This document shows positions 1 to 8,070 of a DNA stretch of 46,133 bases, in pieces. Position numbers and translations under genes: made by a program. The stretch is from JAGGSN01 sp965603725 (GTDB taxonomy: Bacteria > Zixibacteria > MSB-5A5 > UBA10806 > 4484-95): NCBI GenBank assembly GCA_965603725.1, contig CBFDEC010000022.1, forward strand, positions 1-46,133, in the 5' to 3' direction. The notes beneath the pieces were generated by a model, which worked only from the letters and a program-made list of their open reading frames with translations, ran no database searches and was not told where the DNA came from. Positions within the stretch are counted from its first letter, which is position 1. Each line of letters starts with the position of its first letter.

Positions 1-142
1 CAGAAAGGTCGCTGCTTGAAAAATAAATTTACACAACTATTGACATGATCTCCAAAAACGAAATTTGAAAATATGATGTTTAAGCAATTGCAGCTAAAAA
101 TCTAAGTTGAATGTCAATCTATGGCAATATTTTATGATTGAC

Positions 143-532
143 TTAGTTTACAAAATCAAATACCCGCTTCAATTTCGACTCTGCTTCAATTGCCACCTTC
201 CCCAGTTCAGTATTGTCGATCATTCCCATGGCAACCGATGGCTTCATAACTGACAAGATAGTTTTACCGTTTTTTTCATAAACAATGACGTTACATGGCA
301 GCAGTAATCCGATATTTTCCTCAGTGGAAAGCGCTTTATATGCGAATGAGGGATTACAGGCGCCAAGTATTTTATATTTTGGAAAATCAACGTTTAATTT
401 TTTCTTCAAAGTTTGTTTAACGTCGATTTCTGTAAGAATTCCAAATCCCTCTTTTTTTAATTCGTCGACTATCGCCTCAAGCGCCTTATCATATGAGATA
501 CCAATCTGCTTAGTGAAACCATACTCTGACAT
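143..532 (-). CDS. DUF302 domain protein
   Basis: A 130-residue cytosolic protein with the layout of the DUF302 family: an N-terminal amphipathic strand-helix unit, the central LGACNPSFAYKAL and IGLLLPCNVIVYE stretches, and a C-terminal helix. The family's biochemical role is not settled, so no reaction is assigned. The reading frame opens 12 codons earlier, but the ATG at 532 (MSEYGF) is preferred because AAAGGA lies about 9 nt upstream, while the earlier ATG has no ribosome site. It stands alone, with the cold-shock gene about 370 bp upstream on the same strand. There is no signal peptide or membrane segment. The family assignment is fairly sure; the function is unknown. Confidence 0.8.
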   Translation of the reverse strand: MSEYGFTKQIGISYDKALEAIVDELKKEGFGILTEIDVKQTLKKKLNVDFPKYKILGACNPSFAYKALSTEENIGLLLPCNVIVYEKNGKTILSVMKPSVAMGMIDNTELGKVAIEAESKLKRVFDFVN

Positions 533-903
533 TTTATTTTTCCTTTTTTTGTTTTGGACATCTATCAACCAAATATTATAACCCTATCTGTATTTATAAA
601 GTTCCCCCATCGAATGAGCTAACATATCAGGTCTTGATCCTCTATGGGCGGGAAAATTTAATATTATTGTTTTTATTTCTGCTATGAAATCGCCAGGTTT
701 AAAAAATATCTTTGTTCGCTTTAAAACCCGACTAATCAGGCTGAAAAATAAATTAATTGTGCCGATAAGAATATTTTTTATAATCTGCAAGTTAATACAG
801 ATTTATAGAATTTGTCTAAAAAAGCATCTTTAACGCCATCTTGTGTAAATCAATACTGCAGGCGAGCAAAAGTTCTTTTTTTTCTATCCTATTAATTCAA
901 CAT

Positions 904-1101
904 TTATACAGTTTTAATATTAACTGCTTTAGGACCTTTTGGGCCATCTTCTAAATCGAATTCCAGCTCAATACCCTCCTCCAGAGAGTCAAATTGAACG
1001 CTTTCAAGAGCTGAGCGATGGAAGAAAATATCTTTTCCATCTTCTGCGCTTATAAAACCGAAACCACGGTCCCGAGCAAGTCTCTTTATTTTACCTTTCA
1101 A
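904..1101 (-). CDS. Cold-shock domain protein (CspA family)
   Basis: A 65-residue single cold-shock domain, the usual length for CspA-type RNA chaperones that bind single-stranded RNA and DNA in the cytoplasm. The RNP1 motif is visible as RGFGFIS (residues 12-18) and RNP2 as DIFFHRS (24-30). The start is TTG, because no ATG lies in frame after the strong Shine-Dalgarno sequence; an ATG inside that region opens an out-of-frame two-codon ORF (ATG GTT TGA). The gene is monocistronic. The identity is very secure; whether it is cold-induced cannot be judged from sequence alone. Confidence 0.95.
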   Translation of the reverse strand: MKGKIKRLARDRGFGFISAEDGKDIFFHRSALESVQFDSLEEGIELEFDLEDGPKGPKAVNIKTV

Positions 1102-1104
1102 ACC

Positions 1105-1119
1105 ATCACCTCCTTTCTA
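1105..1119 (-). promoter_or_regulatory. Extended Shine-Dalgarno of the cold-shock gene
   Basis: Read on the minus strand this is TAGAAAGGAGGTGAT. The plus strand reads ATCACCTCCTTTCTA, the same as the canonical 3' end of bacterial 16S rRNA as known from Bacillus. Complementarity to the anti-Shine-Dalgarno tail is therefore about 15 nt, far beyond the usual 4-7. GGAGG ends 7 nt before the TTG start. This supports the non-ATG start and suggests a gene made for very efficient initiation. Confidence 0.75.
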
Positions 1120-1228
1120 TATGATTATTAACATAATAGCAACTACAACGCAAATGATTTCTGAAATAAAAATAAAATGTCAGGGCTAATTTCAAAGTAC
1201 GGATTAATGTTTGTAATAAATTTAGGTG

Positions 1229-1254
1229 GCTGGTGTACGTCCTCGTGCACCAGC
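1229..1254. repeat. Dispersed palindrome, copy 1
   Basis: An 11-bp stem (one T-G wobble) around a TCCT loop. Its core, GGTGTACGTCCTCGTGCACC at 1232-1251, occurs again perfectly in inverted orientation at 4581-4600, 3.3 kb away. It is therefore a dispersed REP-like element and not a local terminator. Confidence 0.75.
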
Positions 1255-1261
1255 TTTTAAT

Positions 1262-1301
1262 GATGGCAGACGAGACGTCCCTGGCCGGGCAGGCCGCCAT
1301 C
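1262..1301. repeat. Nested palindrome, outer stem with two hairpins
   Basis: Outer arms GATGGC (1262-1267) and GCCATC (1296-1301) enclose two small hairpins: GACG-aga-CGTC (1269-1279) and CCTG-gccggg-CAGG (1280-1293). The cloverleaf-like plan matches the elements at 1941-2004 and 24135-24182, with unrelated sequence. Confidence 0.55.
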
Positions 1302-1389
1302 CACTAATAGTTTGAAACTATCTTGATTAATAAAACATCCAGTTTTACCGATAATACAATATGGGGGAAAAGGGGAAAAGGTAAATTAA

Positions 1390-1420
1390 GGGCTGTCAGG
1401 AAGACAGCCCTGTTGTTTTT
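1390..1420 (+). repeat. Hairpin followed by a T-rich tract
   Basis: An 8-bp stem GGGCTGTC / GACAGCCC with loop aggaa, followed by TGTTGTTTTT. It has the form of a rho-independent terminator on the + strand, but no + strand gene ends nearby. It fits better as another of the local palindromic repeats. Confidence 0.45.
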
Positions 1421-1528
1421 GGCAGGCCGACCTTATTTTGACAATCTTCGGTTTAGCATTGTGCTAAAAGTCCATATCAGGCGCTACGGTAACTATCGGA
1501 GAACCCCATACGGGCCGTACGGTCATGC

Positions 1529-1552
1529 GACTCGTACGAGCTCGTATGAGTC
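1529..1552. repeat. 24-bp near-perfect palindrome
   Basis: The sequence between GACTC (1529-1533) and GAGTC (1548-1552) is self-complementary throughout except for one G-T pair, with no loop. The CCATACGG and CCGTACGG stretches just upstream make a second smaller inverted repeat. Function unknown. Confidence 0.5.
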
Positions 1553-1833
1553 GTCTGACCGACTGGCGTGATTCGGGCAGCTTTATACATGCATGCTATT
1601 GGACTACAATATGATGCATGAGCCTTGTTTCAGTAATGCATAGTTCCCGAAACACAAATCCGATAAAAGATGAACAATTTTTACGTTCCCCTCTTCACAC
1701 CACCGCTACGGCCATCTTGGGCAGAATCCTGCAACGAGCCGAGATAATACAGATAACCGGAAAGAGCTGCCTGCCTAAAGGCCAGGCTTGGCGAATGAAA
1801 AAAAAGAAAGTATAATGAAAATCACCAACAATA

Positions 1834-1883
1834 AAACTGGCCGGTTTTAACCCGACCCAAACTGGTACATTTTAACCCGACCC
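1834..1883. mobile_element. Tandem 25-bp repeat, possible IS21-type end remnant
   Basis: Two adjacent 25-bp units (1834-1858 and 1859-1883) differ at only four positions (CCGG versus TACA in the middle) and share the ending TTTTAACCCGACCC. Multiple short direct repeats with a TGGTACATTTT-like core are typical of IS21-family termini. No istA or istB homologue is in the window, so at best this is an orphan end. The family assignment is inference. Confidence 0.35.
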
Positions 1884-1940
1884 GCGACATTATTAGATAG
1901 GAGGAAGTGTTCGCTTGGAAGGGAGAGACAGGCCAAGGAA

Positions 1941-2004
1941 GCAGGTTAAGACCCCTGCGGTCTTGACGCATTATTTTATCAAAACCATGAAGGTTTTGAC
2001 CTGC
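1941..2004. repeat. Nested palindrome, outer stem with two hairpins
   Basis: Outer arms GCAGGT (1941-1946) and ACCTGC (1999-2004) enclose hairpin 1 (AAGACC / GGTCTT, loop cctgc, 1948-1964) and hairpin 2 (AAAACC / GGTTTT, loop atgaa, 1981-1997). Both inner stems extend to 8 bp if one G-T pair is allowed. It is a REP- or MITE-like structure just downstream of the tRNA-Phe gene. Confidence 0.6.
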
Positions 2005-2058
2005 CTGGCTGATTCACCGTATAAATGTTTTGGCTTTTTTTTGTTAATCATCAAAAAA

Positions 2059-2131
<73 letters not shown>

Positions 2132-2380
2132 ATTAAAGATACGTCAATTTCAAAGAACTTCTCATTCAATATCGGCATACTGCTCTGAGTTATTAATGCC
2201 GACTTTCATGAGCTTTTAAATATAGGCCATTATTACCAATGGTCAAGACGTTTTTAAAACCTGAAGAAAAAATATCTAAAATACGGATTATTATAAGCGG
2301 AAAAAGAAAACGCTAACTCAAGCATATCAAGGCTCTGATTTTTATTGACATTCCCAAAAATCTGCCCGATAATATCCCCC

Positions 2381-3106
2381 ATGAAAAAAACGAATGTAGT
2401 CTTTGTAATTCTTCTATTATTATTCATCGCTGTAAAACCGTCACAGTCTCAGATTCATAGCAGTTACCGTCATCCTGACAATTTCGAACGTAATTCGTTT
2501 TTTTTCCTTCTCGGCTATACGAATGGACCCCATTTTGATAATTTTGTAGACTGGGCAAACAATTATTATCATGAGACTATCGGTTCAAACGACTCGATCG
2601 GCAATTTCGATGGCGGATTGGATTTCTCTATCGGTTTGCGTATCAGGTTTTCCCGTCATTTTGCCTCTGAATTTGATTTTTTAACCTATACCATGAAAAT
2701 TAAGGAAAAATTTAATGGCACAGGAACCCATATAAATGAATCGTATAGCCATTCCCTCGAATTAAATGTAGCTATTATAAGCGGCGCTATACTTGTGCTT
2801 TTTGATTTCACTAATAATCAGCGTATTGTACCGTTTATTGGAACAGGATTATCGGTTTTTCCTCTTCGTCTTGACCACACTATCGGTTTATGGACAAGGA
2901 GGCATACAATGACAGCCCTGACAGTTAATTTTTCGACAGGGCTCGATGTGAGCATATCATCTAATATATGGGCTACCGTTAGATGTGATTGGACCATTGG
3001 AAAAGCCAACATGCCCATTTCTCAAATATTATATGAACCGGATAGTTTTAGTATGGATTTATCCACCACTCAAATCCAGGCCGGAATAATGTATGGATTC
3101 CATTAA
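2381..3106 (+). CDS. Outer-membrane beta-barrel protein, OmpX/OmpW-like
   Basis: A 241-residue exported protein. An N-terminal signal peptide (MKKTN followed by a long Val/Ile/Leu core, ending near SQSQ) is followed by alternating amphipathic strands: DGGLDFSIGLRIRF, ASEFDFLTYTMKI, VPFIGTGLSVFPL, and a last strand IQAGIMYGFH ending on an aromatic-His pair, as in small barrels. The frame opens 12 codons upstream with TTG, but the ATG at 2381 gives the signal peptide directly; no clear ribosome site supports either start. It precedes a lipoprotein gene by 59 bp, so both may serve the cell envelope. The ligand and role are unknown. Confidence 0.6.
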   Translation: MKKTNVVFVILLLLFIAVKPSQSQIHSSYRHPDNFERNSFFFLLGYTNGPHFDNFVDWANNYYHETIGSNDSIGNFDGGLDFSIGLRIRFSRHFASEFDFLTYTMKIKEKFNGTGTHINESYSHSLELNVAIISGAILVLFDFTNNQRIVPFIGTGLSVFPLRLDHTIGLWTRRHTMTALTVNFSTGLDVSISSNIWATVRCDWTIGKANMPISQILYEPDSFSMDLSTTQIQAGIMYGFH

Positions 3107-3165
3107 TAATTTTATATTGGTTATTCAATTCTAAGTTACTGCCAGGATTTATCTATGACCATACA

Positions 3166-3948
3166 ATGAAAAAAGCCACTGAGCATAGAATAAAAAGATT
3201 AAGAATTTTTATAGCCCCGGGATTGTCAATTTTCTTGATATTTGCCTGCGGGCCTAAACCTGGAAAAATCAAGCCAAACACGCCGTACAACCTGCAGGTT
3301 GTCTCTAAAAGCCATGGCGCGATCCTGTCCTGGCAGATAAACCGCATTAAGGACGCTCCTATTGGCGGATATAATATCTACTTAGCCGAATCTCCAAAAT
3401 CTCCAGGGGAACTTTACAACAGCGGTCCATATCCCGGCGATACAGATGGCGATATAACCCATGAATCGATTGAACTGATGCGGCTGACTAATGGAAAAAG
3501 ATATTACGTCTACATTAAAACCGTATTAAATGGCGGCAAATCGTCAGCACCCTCAGACAGAGTTGAATTTATGCCTCTTTCACAGCGTCGTATAAAAATC
3601 TCCCAGAACCATTCAACCCCAAAAAGCGGCTATAGTTTTAAAAAGGAAAAACTCACCGCTGCCCGCGATTTCGATAATGATTTTTATATCTATGCCACTG
3701 CCGATAAAATCGGCATTTCCAGCCCCTCACGTCTGCATTCGAGTTTGCGCAAAACGCTCATTAAAATTAAGGGTAATGCAAACAGCAAATTCAACCAAAC
3801 TCAACCTCTTATCAAGGGAAAAACATACCTGCTTAAAATCTCTGATGGCGGTAACGCCAGGCTGACATTGATCAAGCTGATCGGCGATAAACGAGACCTT
3901 ACTGCCGTATTCGATTACACTTATTATCCCGCCGGCGTTGAACCATAA
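3166..3948 (+). CDS. Fibronectin type III lipoprotein
   Basis: 260 residues. The N-terminus has positive charges, a hydrophobic core and a lipobox-like IFAC followed by GP (Cys near residue 28), so a lipid-anchored envelope protein is expected. Residues about 38-135 form one fibronectin type III domain (NTPYNLQVVSKSHGAILSW, later LTNGKRYYVYIKTV). The C-terminal ~120 residues are beta-rich, contain FDNDFYIYATADKIGI, and resemble nothing I can name. The TAA stop overlaps the ATG of the next gene by one base, so translation is probably coupled to the MntP-like gene. Function unknown. Confidence 0.65.
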   Translation: MKKATEHRIKRLRIFIAPGLSIFLIFACGPKPGKIKPNTPYNLQVVSKSHGAILSWQINRIKDAPIGGYNIYLAESPKSPGELYNSGPYPGDTDGDITHESIELMRLTNGKRYYVYIKTVLNGGKSSAPSDRVEFMPLSQRRIKISQNHSTPKSGYSFKKEKLTAARDFDNDFYIYATADKIGISSPSRLHSSLRKTLIKIKGNANSKFNQTQPLIKGKTYLLKISDGGNARLTLIKLIGDKRDLTAVFDYTYYPAGVEP

Positions 3949-4493
3949 TGAACTCACCGACATTTTATGAAATTATTATTATCAGCATCGGTCTTGGCTT
4001 TGATGCTTTCAGCGTAGCTTTAGCCTCGGGCGCTCAGGGATTTACTCCCCGACGGGCTTTTCGACTGTCCTGGCATTTTGGTCTATTCCAATTTATGATG
4101 CCTGTCATCGGCTGGGCATTGGGTGAAATCATCTCCAGATATATCGGCTGTTTCGGCAACTGGGTCATACTCATCCTGCTGATCGGTATCGGCGGCAAGA
4201 TGATCAGCGATGGTATCAAGGATATCCCGAAAGAAATTCCAGACCTTTCGAAAGGCTGGAACCTTTTTGTATTGTCGGTTGCCACCAGCCTTGATGCACT
4301 CGGCATAGGTTTTGGCTTCGGTCTGCTGGATTATGATATCCTCAAGCCGGCAATTATAATAGGCATAATCTGTGCCATCATGACAATAACCGGCCTTTAC
4401 CTCGGAGTGAAACTGTATGCTAAACTTGGTCACCGAACGCTTATCCTCGGCGGTATTATTCTGATAGGCATCGGGATTAAGATGGTGTTGTAA
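3948..4493 (+). CDS. mntP: Putative manganese efflux pump, MntP family
   Basis: 181 residues, the usual size for MntP (DUF204), with six predicted membrane helices in two related halves. Each half starts with the family signature: GLGFDAFSVALASG (Asp about residue 19) and SLDALGIGFGFGLL. These intramembrane Asp residues are needed for Mn2+ export in characterised members. The ATG overlaps the preceding stop (TAATG). I see no yybP-ykoY-type manganese riboswitch in front, and the upstream DNA is coding. The family is certain; substrate by homology. Confidence 0.88.
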   Translation: MNSPTFYEIIIISIGLGFDAFSVALASGAQGFTPRRAFRLSWHFGLFQFMMPVIGWALGEIISRYIGCFGNWVILILLIGIGGKMISDGIKDIPKEIPDLSKGWNLFVLSVATSLDALGIGFGFGLLDYDILKPAIIIGIICAIMTITGLYLGVKLYAKLGHRTLILGGIILIGIGIKMVL

Positions 4494-4577
4494 TTGGAAT
4501 ATCATAGCATAACAGAGCAGAATTAATGTGCAGTCGGATGACTCGAAGAGCCGTATGACCTCACTCGACTTATTTAT

Positions 4578-4603
4578 GTTGGTGCACGAGGACGTACACC
4601 AAC
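4578..4603. repeat. Dispersed palindrome, copy 2
   Basis: Inverted copy of the element at 1229-1254. Positions 4581-4600 are the exact reverse complement of 1232-1251. Stem GTTGGTG / CACCAAC continues inward past one C-A mismatch to an AGGA loop. Only the stem ends differ from copy 1 (GTTGGTG for GCTGGTG), with matched changes that keep pairing. Confidence 0.75.
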
Positions 4604-4629
4604 CACAACCTTCTATTGCTAAGCCGTCT

Positions 4630-4777
4630 CGTTCCCAAACTCGGTTTGGGAACGTACTGATTCTTGAAACTCTGTTTCAACCAAAAGAGAAATATCAAAC
4701 AAGATAATCCAACAGTAGAGAGGCCGATTGTCACTTGAATTAATCATGGTAGGTCAGGAGTCACCGACTCCTGCCTA
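4630..4777. repeat. Three consecutive short-loop hairpins
   Basis: In the ~380-bp gap before the aldo/keto reductase: an 11-bp perfect stem with loop tcg (4630-4654), a 7-bp stem TTGAAAC / GTTTCAA with loop tct (4664-4680), and a 7-bp stem AGGAGTC / GACTCCT with loop acc inside an outer TAGG / CCTA pair (4750-4777). The 3-nt loops recur in the element at 24135-24182. No gene is seen in this gap. Confidence 0.6.
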
Positions 4778-4875
4778 TCAGCTACAAATAAATTCACACA
4801 AATATATTGACTACAGTCTTAATATTACTCAAAATTATAATAATAAATATAACTTATGAATAAGGAGCATGCAAA

Positions 4876-5910
4876 ATGAGATACAAACTTCTCGGCAGAA
4901 GCGGACTGCGAGTTTCAGAAATCTGTCTTGGCACTATGACATTCGGCGAGGAATGGGGTTGGGGCGCCAATAAAGCAGAATGCAGGAAAATTTATGATGC
5001 TTTTATCGATGCCGGCGGTAATTTCATAGATACTGCCAATCGCTATACTGAGGGAACCAGCGAAAAATTCGTGGGTGAACTGATCGCCTCAAACCGGGAG
5101 CGAATCGTACTGGCGACAAAATACACGCTGTATATGCGTCAGGGCGACCCGAACTCCTGTGGCAACCATCGCAAAAACATGGTTCAATCGCTGGAGGCAA
5201 GTTTGAAACGGCTGAAAACCGATTATGTCGATTTGTACTGGCTGCATGCCTGGGACTATACCACGCCGGTGGAGGAGGTCATGCGCGCGCTTGATGATCT
5301 GGTGCGGGCTGGCAAGGTTCTTTACATTGGCATATCAGACGCCCCGGCCTGGATTGTCTCACGAGCGAACACTATGGCTGAACTTCGAGGCTGGACTCCT
5401 TTCACCGCCCTGCAGATCGAGTACAGCCTAATTGAGCGAACACCCGAACGCGAACTCTTGCCGATGGCGCGTGAGCTGGACCTCGCCATTACTCCCTGGG
5501 CGACCCTGGGCGGCGGTCTGCTGACCGGCAAATACGATAAAGACACCAGAGAACCGAAACGAATGAAAAAAGGCGGAAGCAAACGCCTGACTCCCCGGAA
5601 TCATAAGATTGTGGAGGAAGTCGTCAAAGTCGCTCAGGAAACAGAACAATCCCCTGCGCGTGTGGCTATCAATTGGGTGCGTCAACAGCCCGGCCTGATG
5701 ATTCCGATTATTGGCGCCAGAACTACCAAACATATCAAGGACAACCTCGGCTGTTTGGAATTCGAATTATCGGATGAGCATATGAAACGCCTCGATGAAG
5801 CCAGCCAGGTCGAGCTCGGTTTCCCGCATGATTTTTTGACCAGCGATATCATAAGAAACATCGTCTACGGCGGAACATACGATAAGATTGATAATCATCG
5901 GCGGAAGTAG
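4876..5910 (+). CDS. Aldo/keto reductase (NADPH-dependent oxidoreductase)
   Basis: 344 residues, a complete TIM-barrel aldo/keto reductase of the YghZ/voltage-gated K+ channel beta-subunit type, acting in the cytosol on aldehydes or ketones. The catalytic tetrad is visible: Asp52 (FIDTAN), Tyr57 (NRYTEG), Lys82 (LATKY) and His124 (YWLHAWD). The C-terminal cofactor segment IPIIGARTTKHIKDNL binds the NADP phosphate. AAGGAG lies 8 nt before the ATG. It is monocistronic, with repeat islands on both sides. The substrate cannot be told from sequence. Confidence 0.92.
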   Translation: MRYKLLGRSGLRVSEICLGTMTFGEEWGWGANKAECRKIYDAFIDAGGNFIDTANRYTEGTSEKFVGELIASNRERIVLATKYTLYMRQGDPNSCGNHRKNMVQSLEASLKRLKTDYVDLYWLHAWDYTTPVEEVMRALDDLVRAGKVLYIGISDAPAWIVSRANTMAELRGWTPFTALQIEYSLIERTPERELLPMARELDLAITPWATLGGGLLTGKYDKDTREPKRMKKGGSKRLTPRNHKIVEEVVKVAQETEQSPARVAINWVRQQPGLMIPIIGARTTKHIKDNLGCLEFELSDEHMKRLDEASQVELGFPHDFLTSDIIRNIVYGGTYDKIDNHRRK

Positions 5911-5999
5911 CATGCAGACGAACAGTCTCACCTGACTGATCCCAGTAAGTAGATCGGCCTCCTTTCCGCCTCAAGTGGAGAGAGGGCCGACAATTACAT

Positions 6000-6030
6000 G
6001 TCGGGTTTTTCCCTTTGGTCAGAACCCGAC
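6000..6030. repeat. Inverted repeat
   Basis: 8-bp arms GTCGGGTT and AACCCGAC around a 15-nt loop, in the short gap between convergent genes. It could act as a weak terminator for the aldo/keto reductase, but it is grouped here with the neighbouring repeats. Confidence 0.45.
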
Positions 6031-6057
6031 CTACTGCTGCTGTCTCGAATTTTTTAT

Positions 6058-6100
6058 GTATCAGGATGGAAACCCGCCTGGGCGGGCGACATCCTGATAC
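6058..6100. repeat. Nested palindrome
   Basis: Perfect 11-bp outer arms GTATCAGGATG / CATCCTGATAC enclose a GC-rich inner hairpin CCCGC / GGCGG-like around CTGG. It sits between the convergent aldo/keto reductase and cstA-like genes. Confidence 0.6.
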
Positions 6101-6118
6101 GCAAAACAATTTTTTATT

Positions 6119-6145
6119 CTGGATTCCCGTTTGCACGGGAATGAC
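6119..6145. repeat. dRS3-like dispersed repeat
   Basis: Contains ATTCCC, eight bases, then GGGAAT (6123-6142), which is exactly the published neisserial dRS3 pattern, within the commonly seen CTGGATTCCCG...CGGGAATGAC frame. The stem is 8 bp with loop ttgc. Similar repeats are scattered in many unrelated bacteria and can be targets of site-specific insertion. Confidence 0.65.
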
Positions 6146-6163
6146 AGAACAACTGACCACTTC

Positions 6164-7852
6164 TCACACGTCTCTTAAATTTGTCTCAACCTCTTCCCTG
6201 CCGGTTTTGGCAAACAACAGCACCGCTCTTGCTTCATACATCATAAATAACGCCAGCACGACCAGCACAACAGACAGCGCCGCCAGCGTAATATTGCCAA
6301 TTTTAATAAAGCCAATCAGCAGGTAAATCAATGCGCCAATAGTGGTGATGCTCATAAAAATTGCCGGTATGACCGTATAGATGCGCGGTTTTTTTATACC
6401 GACTAAGTACGCCGAAATGACAACCAACGCCAATGCCGCAACAAGCTGATTAGCCGCGCCGAACACCGGCCAGATTGTCTTGTAGCCGCCGGTAGCGCCC
6501 ATAAAGGCCGCTGCCAGCACAGTTATAATCGTGGCTGCATACCTGTTTCCAAAGGGCTTGAACTTTTCGCTGAGCGATTCCACCATGATAAACCGCGCCA
6601 GACGGGTGGCCGTATCGAGCGTGGTAATCACAAACGCATTTAGCATCAGCATACCGATAAACATCCCGATCACAACGGTAACTGCCGGCAGACTCGAGAC
6701 GAGCTTGCCAAAACCGGCGGCAAAAGTTACGATAGGGCCGCCCCCGGCGCCCATAAGGTACTGATAGCCAAACTCCGATTTCACCGCGGTTGGATCCCAT
6801 ATCAGCGTTCCCGCTGCAATTGCGATTACCAGCGCCGCTAATGCCGCTTCGGTGAGCATTGCGCCATAGCCGATAGTCAACCCTTTGCTTTCACGGTCAA
6901 GCTGCTTCGAGGATGTTCCCCCTGAGACTAACGAGTGAAAACCCGAAACCGCCCCGCAAGCGATCAGCACAAACAGCATCGGCCACAACGGTCCTTTGTC
7001 GGTCGAAAATGAAACAAACGCCGGCGCGTTCATTTCTGGATGAGTAACGATTAGTCCTAAAAAGCCCAGCCCCATACCTATATATAAAAGCCATGAGGAT
7101 ATATAATCACGGGGCTGAAGCAAAATCCAGACAGGTATAGTCGAGGCGAATATGCAGTATAACATCAACACCCAGAACCAGACATCGGCGGCGGTTAATC
7201 CCAGCAACGTTTCCGGTAAAACAACCGGCACCCTCTCCCCTATATATAGGAAAACCGCCACCAGAACCAGCGCTAATACCGTGCTGATAGGGATCGGCCA
7301 TTTAAGACGATAGATCGTATAGCCAAACAATATCGCAATCAATATCAACCCGAATGTCGGTATCACAATCTCCGGGCGGGCGATGAAAGTCTGGGCGCAG
7401 ACTACCGCAAAGATCGCCACTACCAGCACAAGCGCCAGCCATAGGAAGATGGCAAACACCGATTTGGAGACTTTGCCAAGCGTCTGCTCGGTGGTATAGC
7501 TTATCGAATTACCATCGCTTCTGATAGATATCATCAAAGCCAGGTAGTCATGCACCGCCCCGATGAAAACAGAGCCCAGAGCGATCCAGAGCGATGATAC
7601 TATCCAGCCAAAATACATCACGCCGATTAGCGGCCCGACAATCGGACCGGCCCCGGCAATCGATGAGAAATGATGCCCGAACAACAACGGGGTTTTCGCC
7701 GGCGAATAGTCAACGCCATCAAAACGAGAATGTGCTGGAGTCTGTATGGAATTATCGGGACTAACCAGACGTCTTTCTATGAACCTGCCATAAATTTTAT
7801 AGGCAATGATCAGCCAGGCAACAATTATTGCAGTCAAAAGAAGTGAATTCAC
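6164..7852 (-). CDS. cstA: Carbon starvation protein CstA-family transporter
   Basis: 562 residues with about 14-16 hydrophobic helices, shorter than E. coli CstA (about 700) but typical of the compact CstA branch. Hallmarks are GHHFSSIAGAGPIVGP (about residues 59-74), followed by GAVHDYLALMISIR and FHSLVSGGTSSKQ. Characterised members import pyruvate or peptides across the inner membrane. The start is GTG, with GGGAGG about 5-6 nt upstream. It stands alone, convergent with the aldo/keto reductase. The family is certain; the substrate is inferred. Confidence 0.93.
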   Translation of the reverse strand: MNSLLLTAIIVAWLIIAYKIYGRFIERRLVSPDNSIQTPAHSRFDGVDYSPAKTPLLFGHHFSSIAGAGPIVGPLIGVMYFGWIVSSLWIALGSVFIGAVHDYLALMISIRSDGNSISYTTEQTLGKVSKSVFAIFLWLALVLVVAIFAVVCAQTFIARPEIVIPTFGLILIAILFGYTIYRLKWPIPISTVLALVLVAVFLYIGERVPVVLPETLLGLTAADVWFWVLMLYCIFASTIPVWILLQPRDYISSWLLYIGMGLGFLGLIVTHPEMNAPAFVSFSTDKGPLWPMLFVLIACGAVSGFHSLVSGGTSSKQLDRESKGLTIGYGAMLTEAALAALVIAIAAGTLIWDPTAVKSEFGYQYLMGAGGGPIVTFAAGFGKLVSSLPAVTVVIGMFIGMLMLNAFVITTLDTATRLARFIMVESLSEKFKPFGNRYAATIITVLAAAFMGATGGYKTIWPVFGAANQLVAALALVVISAYLVGIKKPRIYTVIPAIFMSITTIGALIYLLIGFIKIGNITLAALSVVLVVLALFMMYEARAVLLFAKTGREEVETNLRDV

Positions 7853-8006
7853 TTTTTCCTCCCGGTCTTACTATTATGATCTAACCAGCTCATGATATCG
7901 CCATCGCATCTGATTTAAAAACCTCCGCGACGTTCTTTCTATATTCAACATATATTTATATCTAATATCTGTAAAGTAAAAACTAAAACTACAGCATTTC
8001 AACAAA

Positions 8007-8038
8007 AAAGCAGCGTCACTTAATTGTGACGCTGCTTT
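8007..8038 (-). terminator. Rho-independent terminator
   Basis: A perfect 13-bp stem AAAGCAGCGTCAC / GTGACGCTGCTTT with a 6-nt loop, followed on the minus strand by TTT (six T in total). It lies 33 bp beyond the stop of the GEVED/Por-tail gene. Confidence 0.92.
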
Positions 8039-8070
8039 GAGAAACGACTATTAGAGAGAAACGTGATTAA

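Larger units (their letters stand above)
1120..2058. other. Gene-poor repeat mosaic
   Basis: About 940 bp between the cold-shock gene and tRNA-Phe without a credible gene. The open frames here are short, lack ribosome sites and resemble no protein family. The region is filled with palindromes (1229-1254, 1262-1301, 1390-1410, 1529-1552, 1941-2004) and one tandem 25-bp repeat (1834-1883), listed separately. It looks like accumulated small mobile or REP-like repeats. Confidence 0.6.

Noticed and set aside
584..790. 68-codon minus-strand ORF with a hydrophobic N-terminus
   Set aside because: TTG start, no ribosome site, no family resemblance, AT-rich setting; the evidence is too weak for a gene.
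1106..1815. Several short ORFs on both strands
   Set aside because: They run through palindromic repeats, have odd composition and no ribosome sites.
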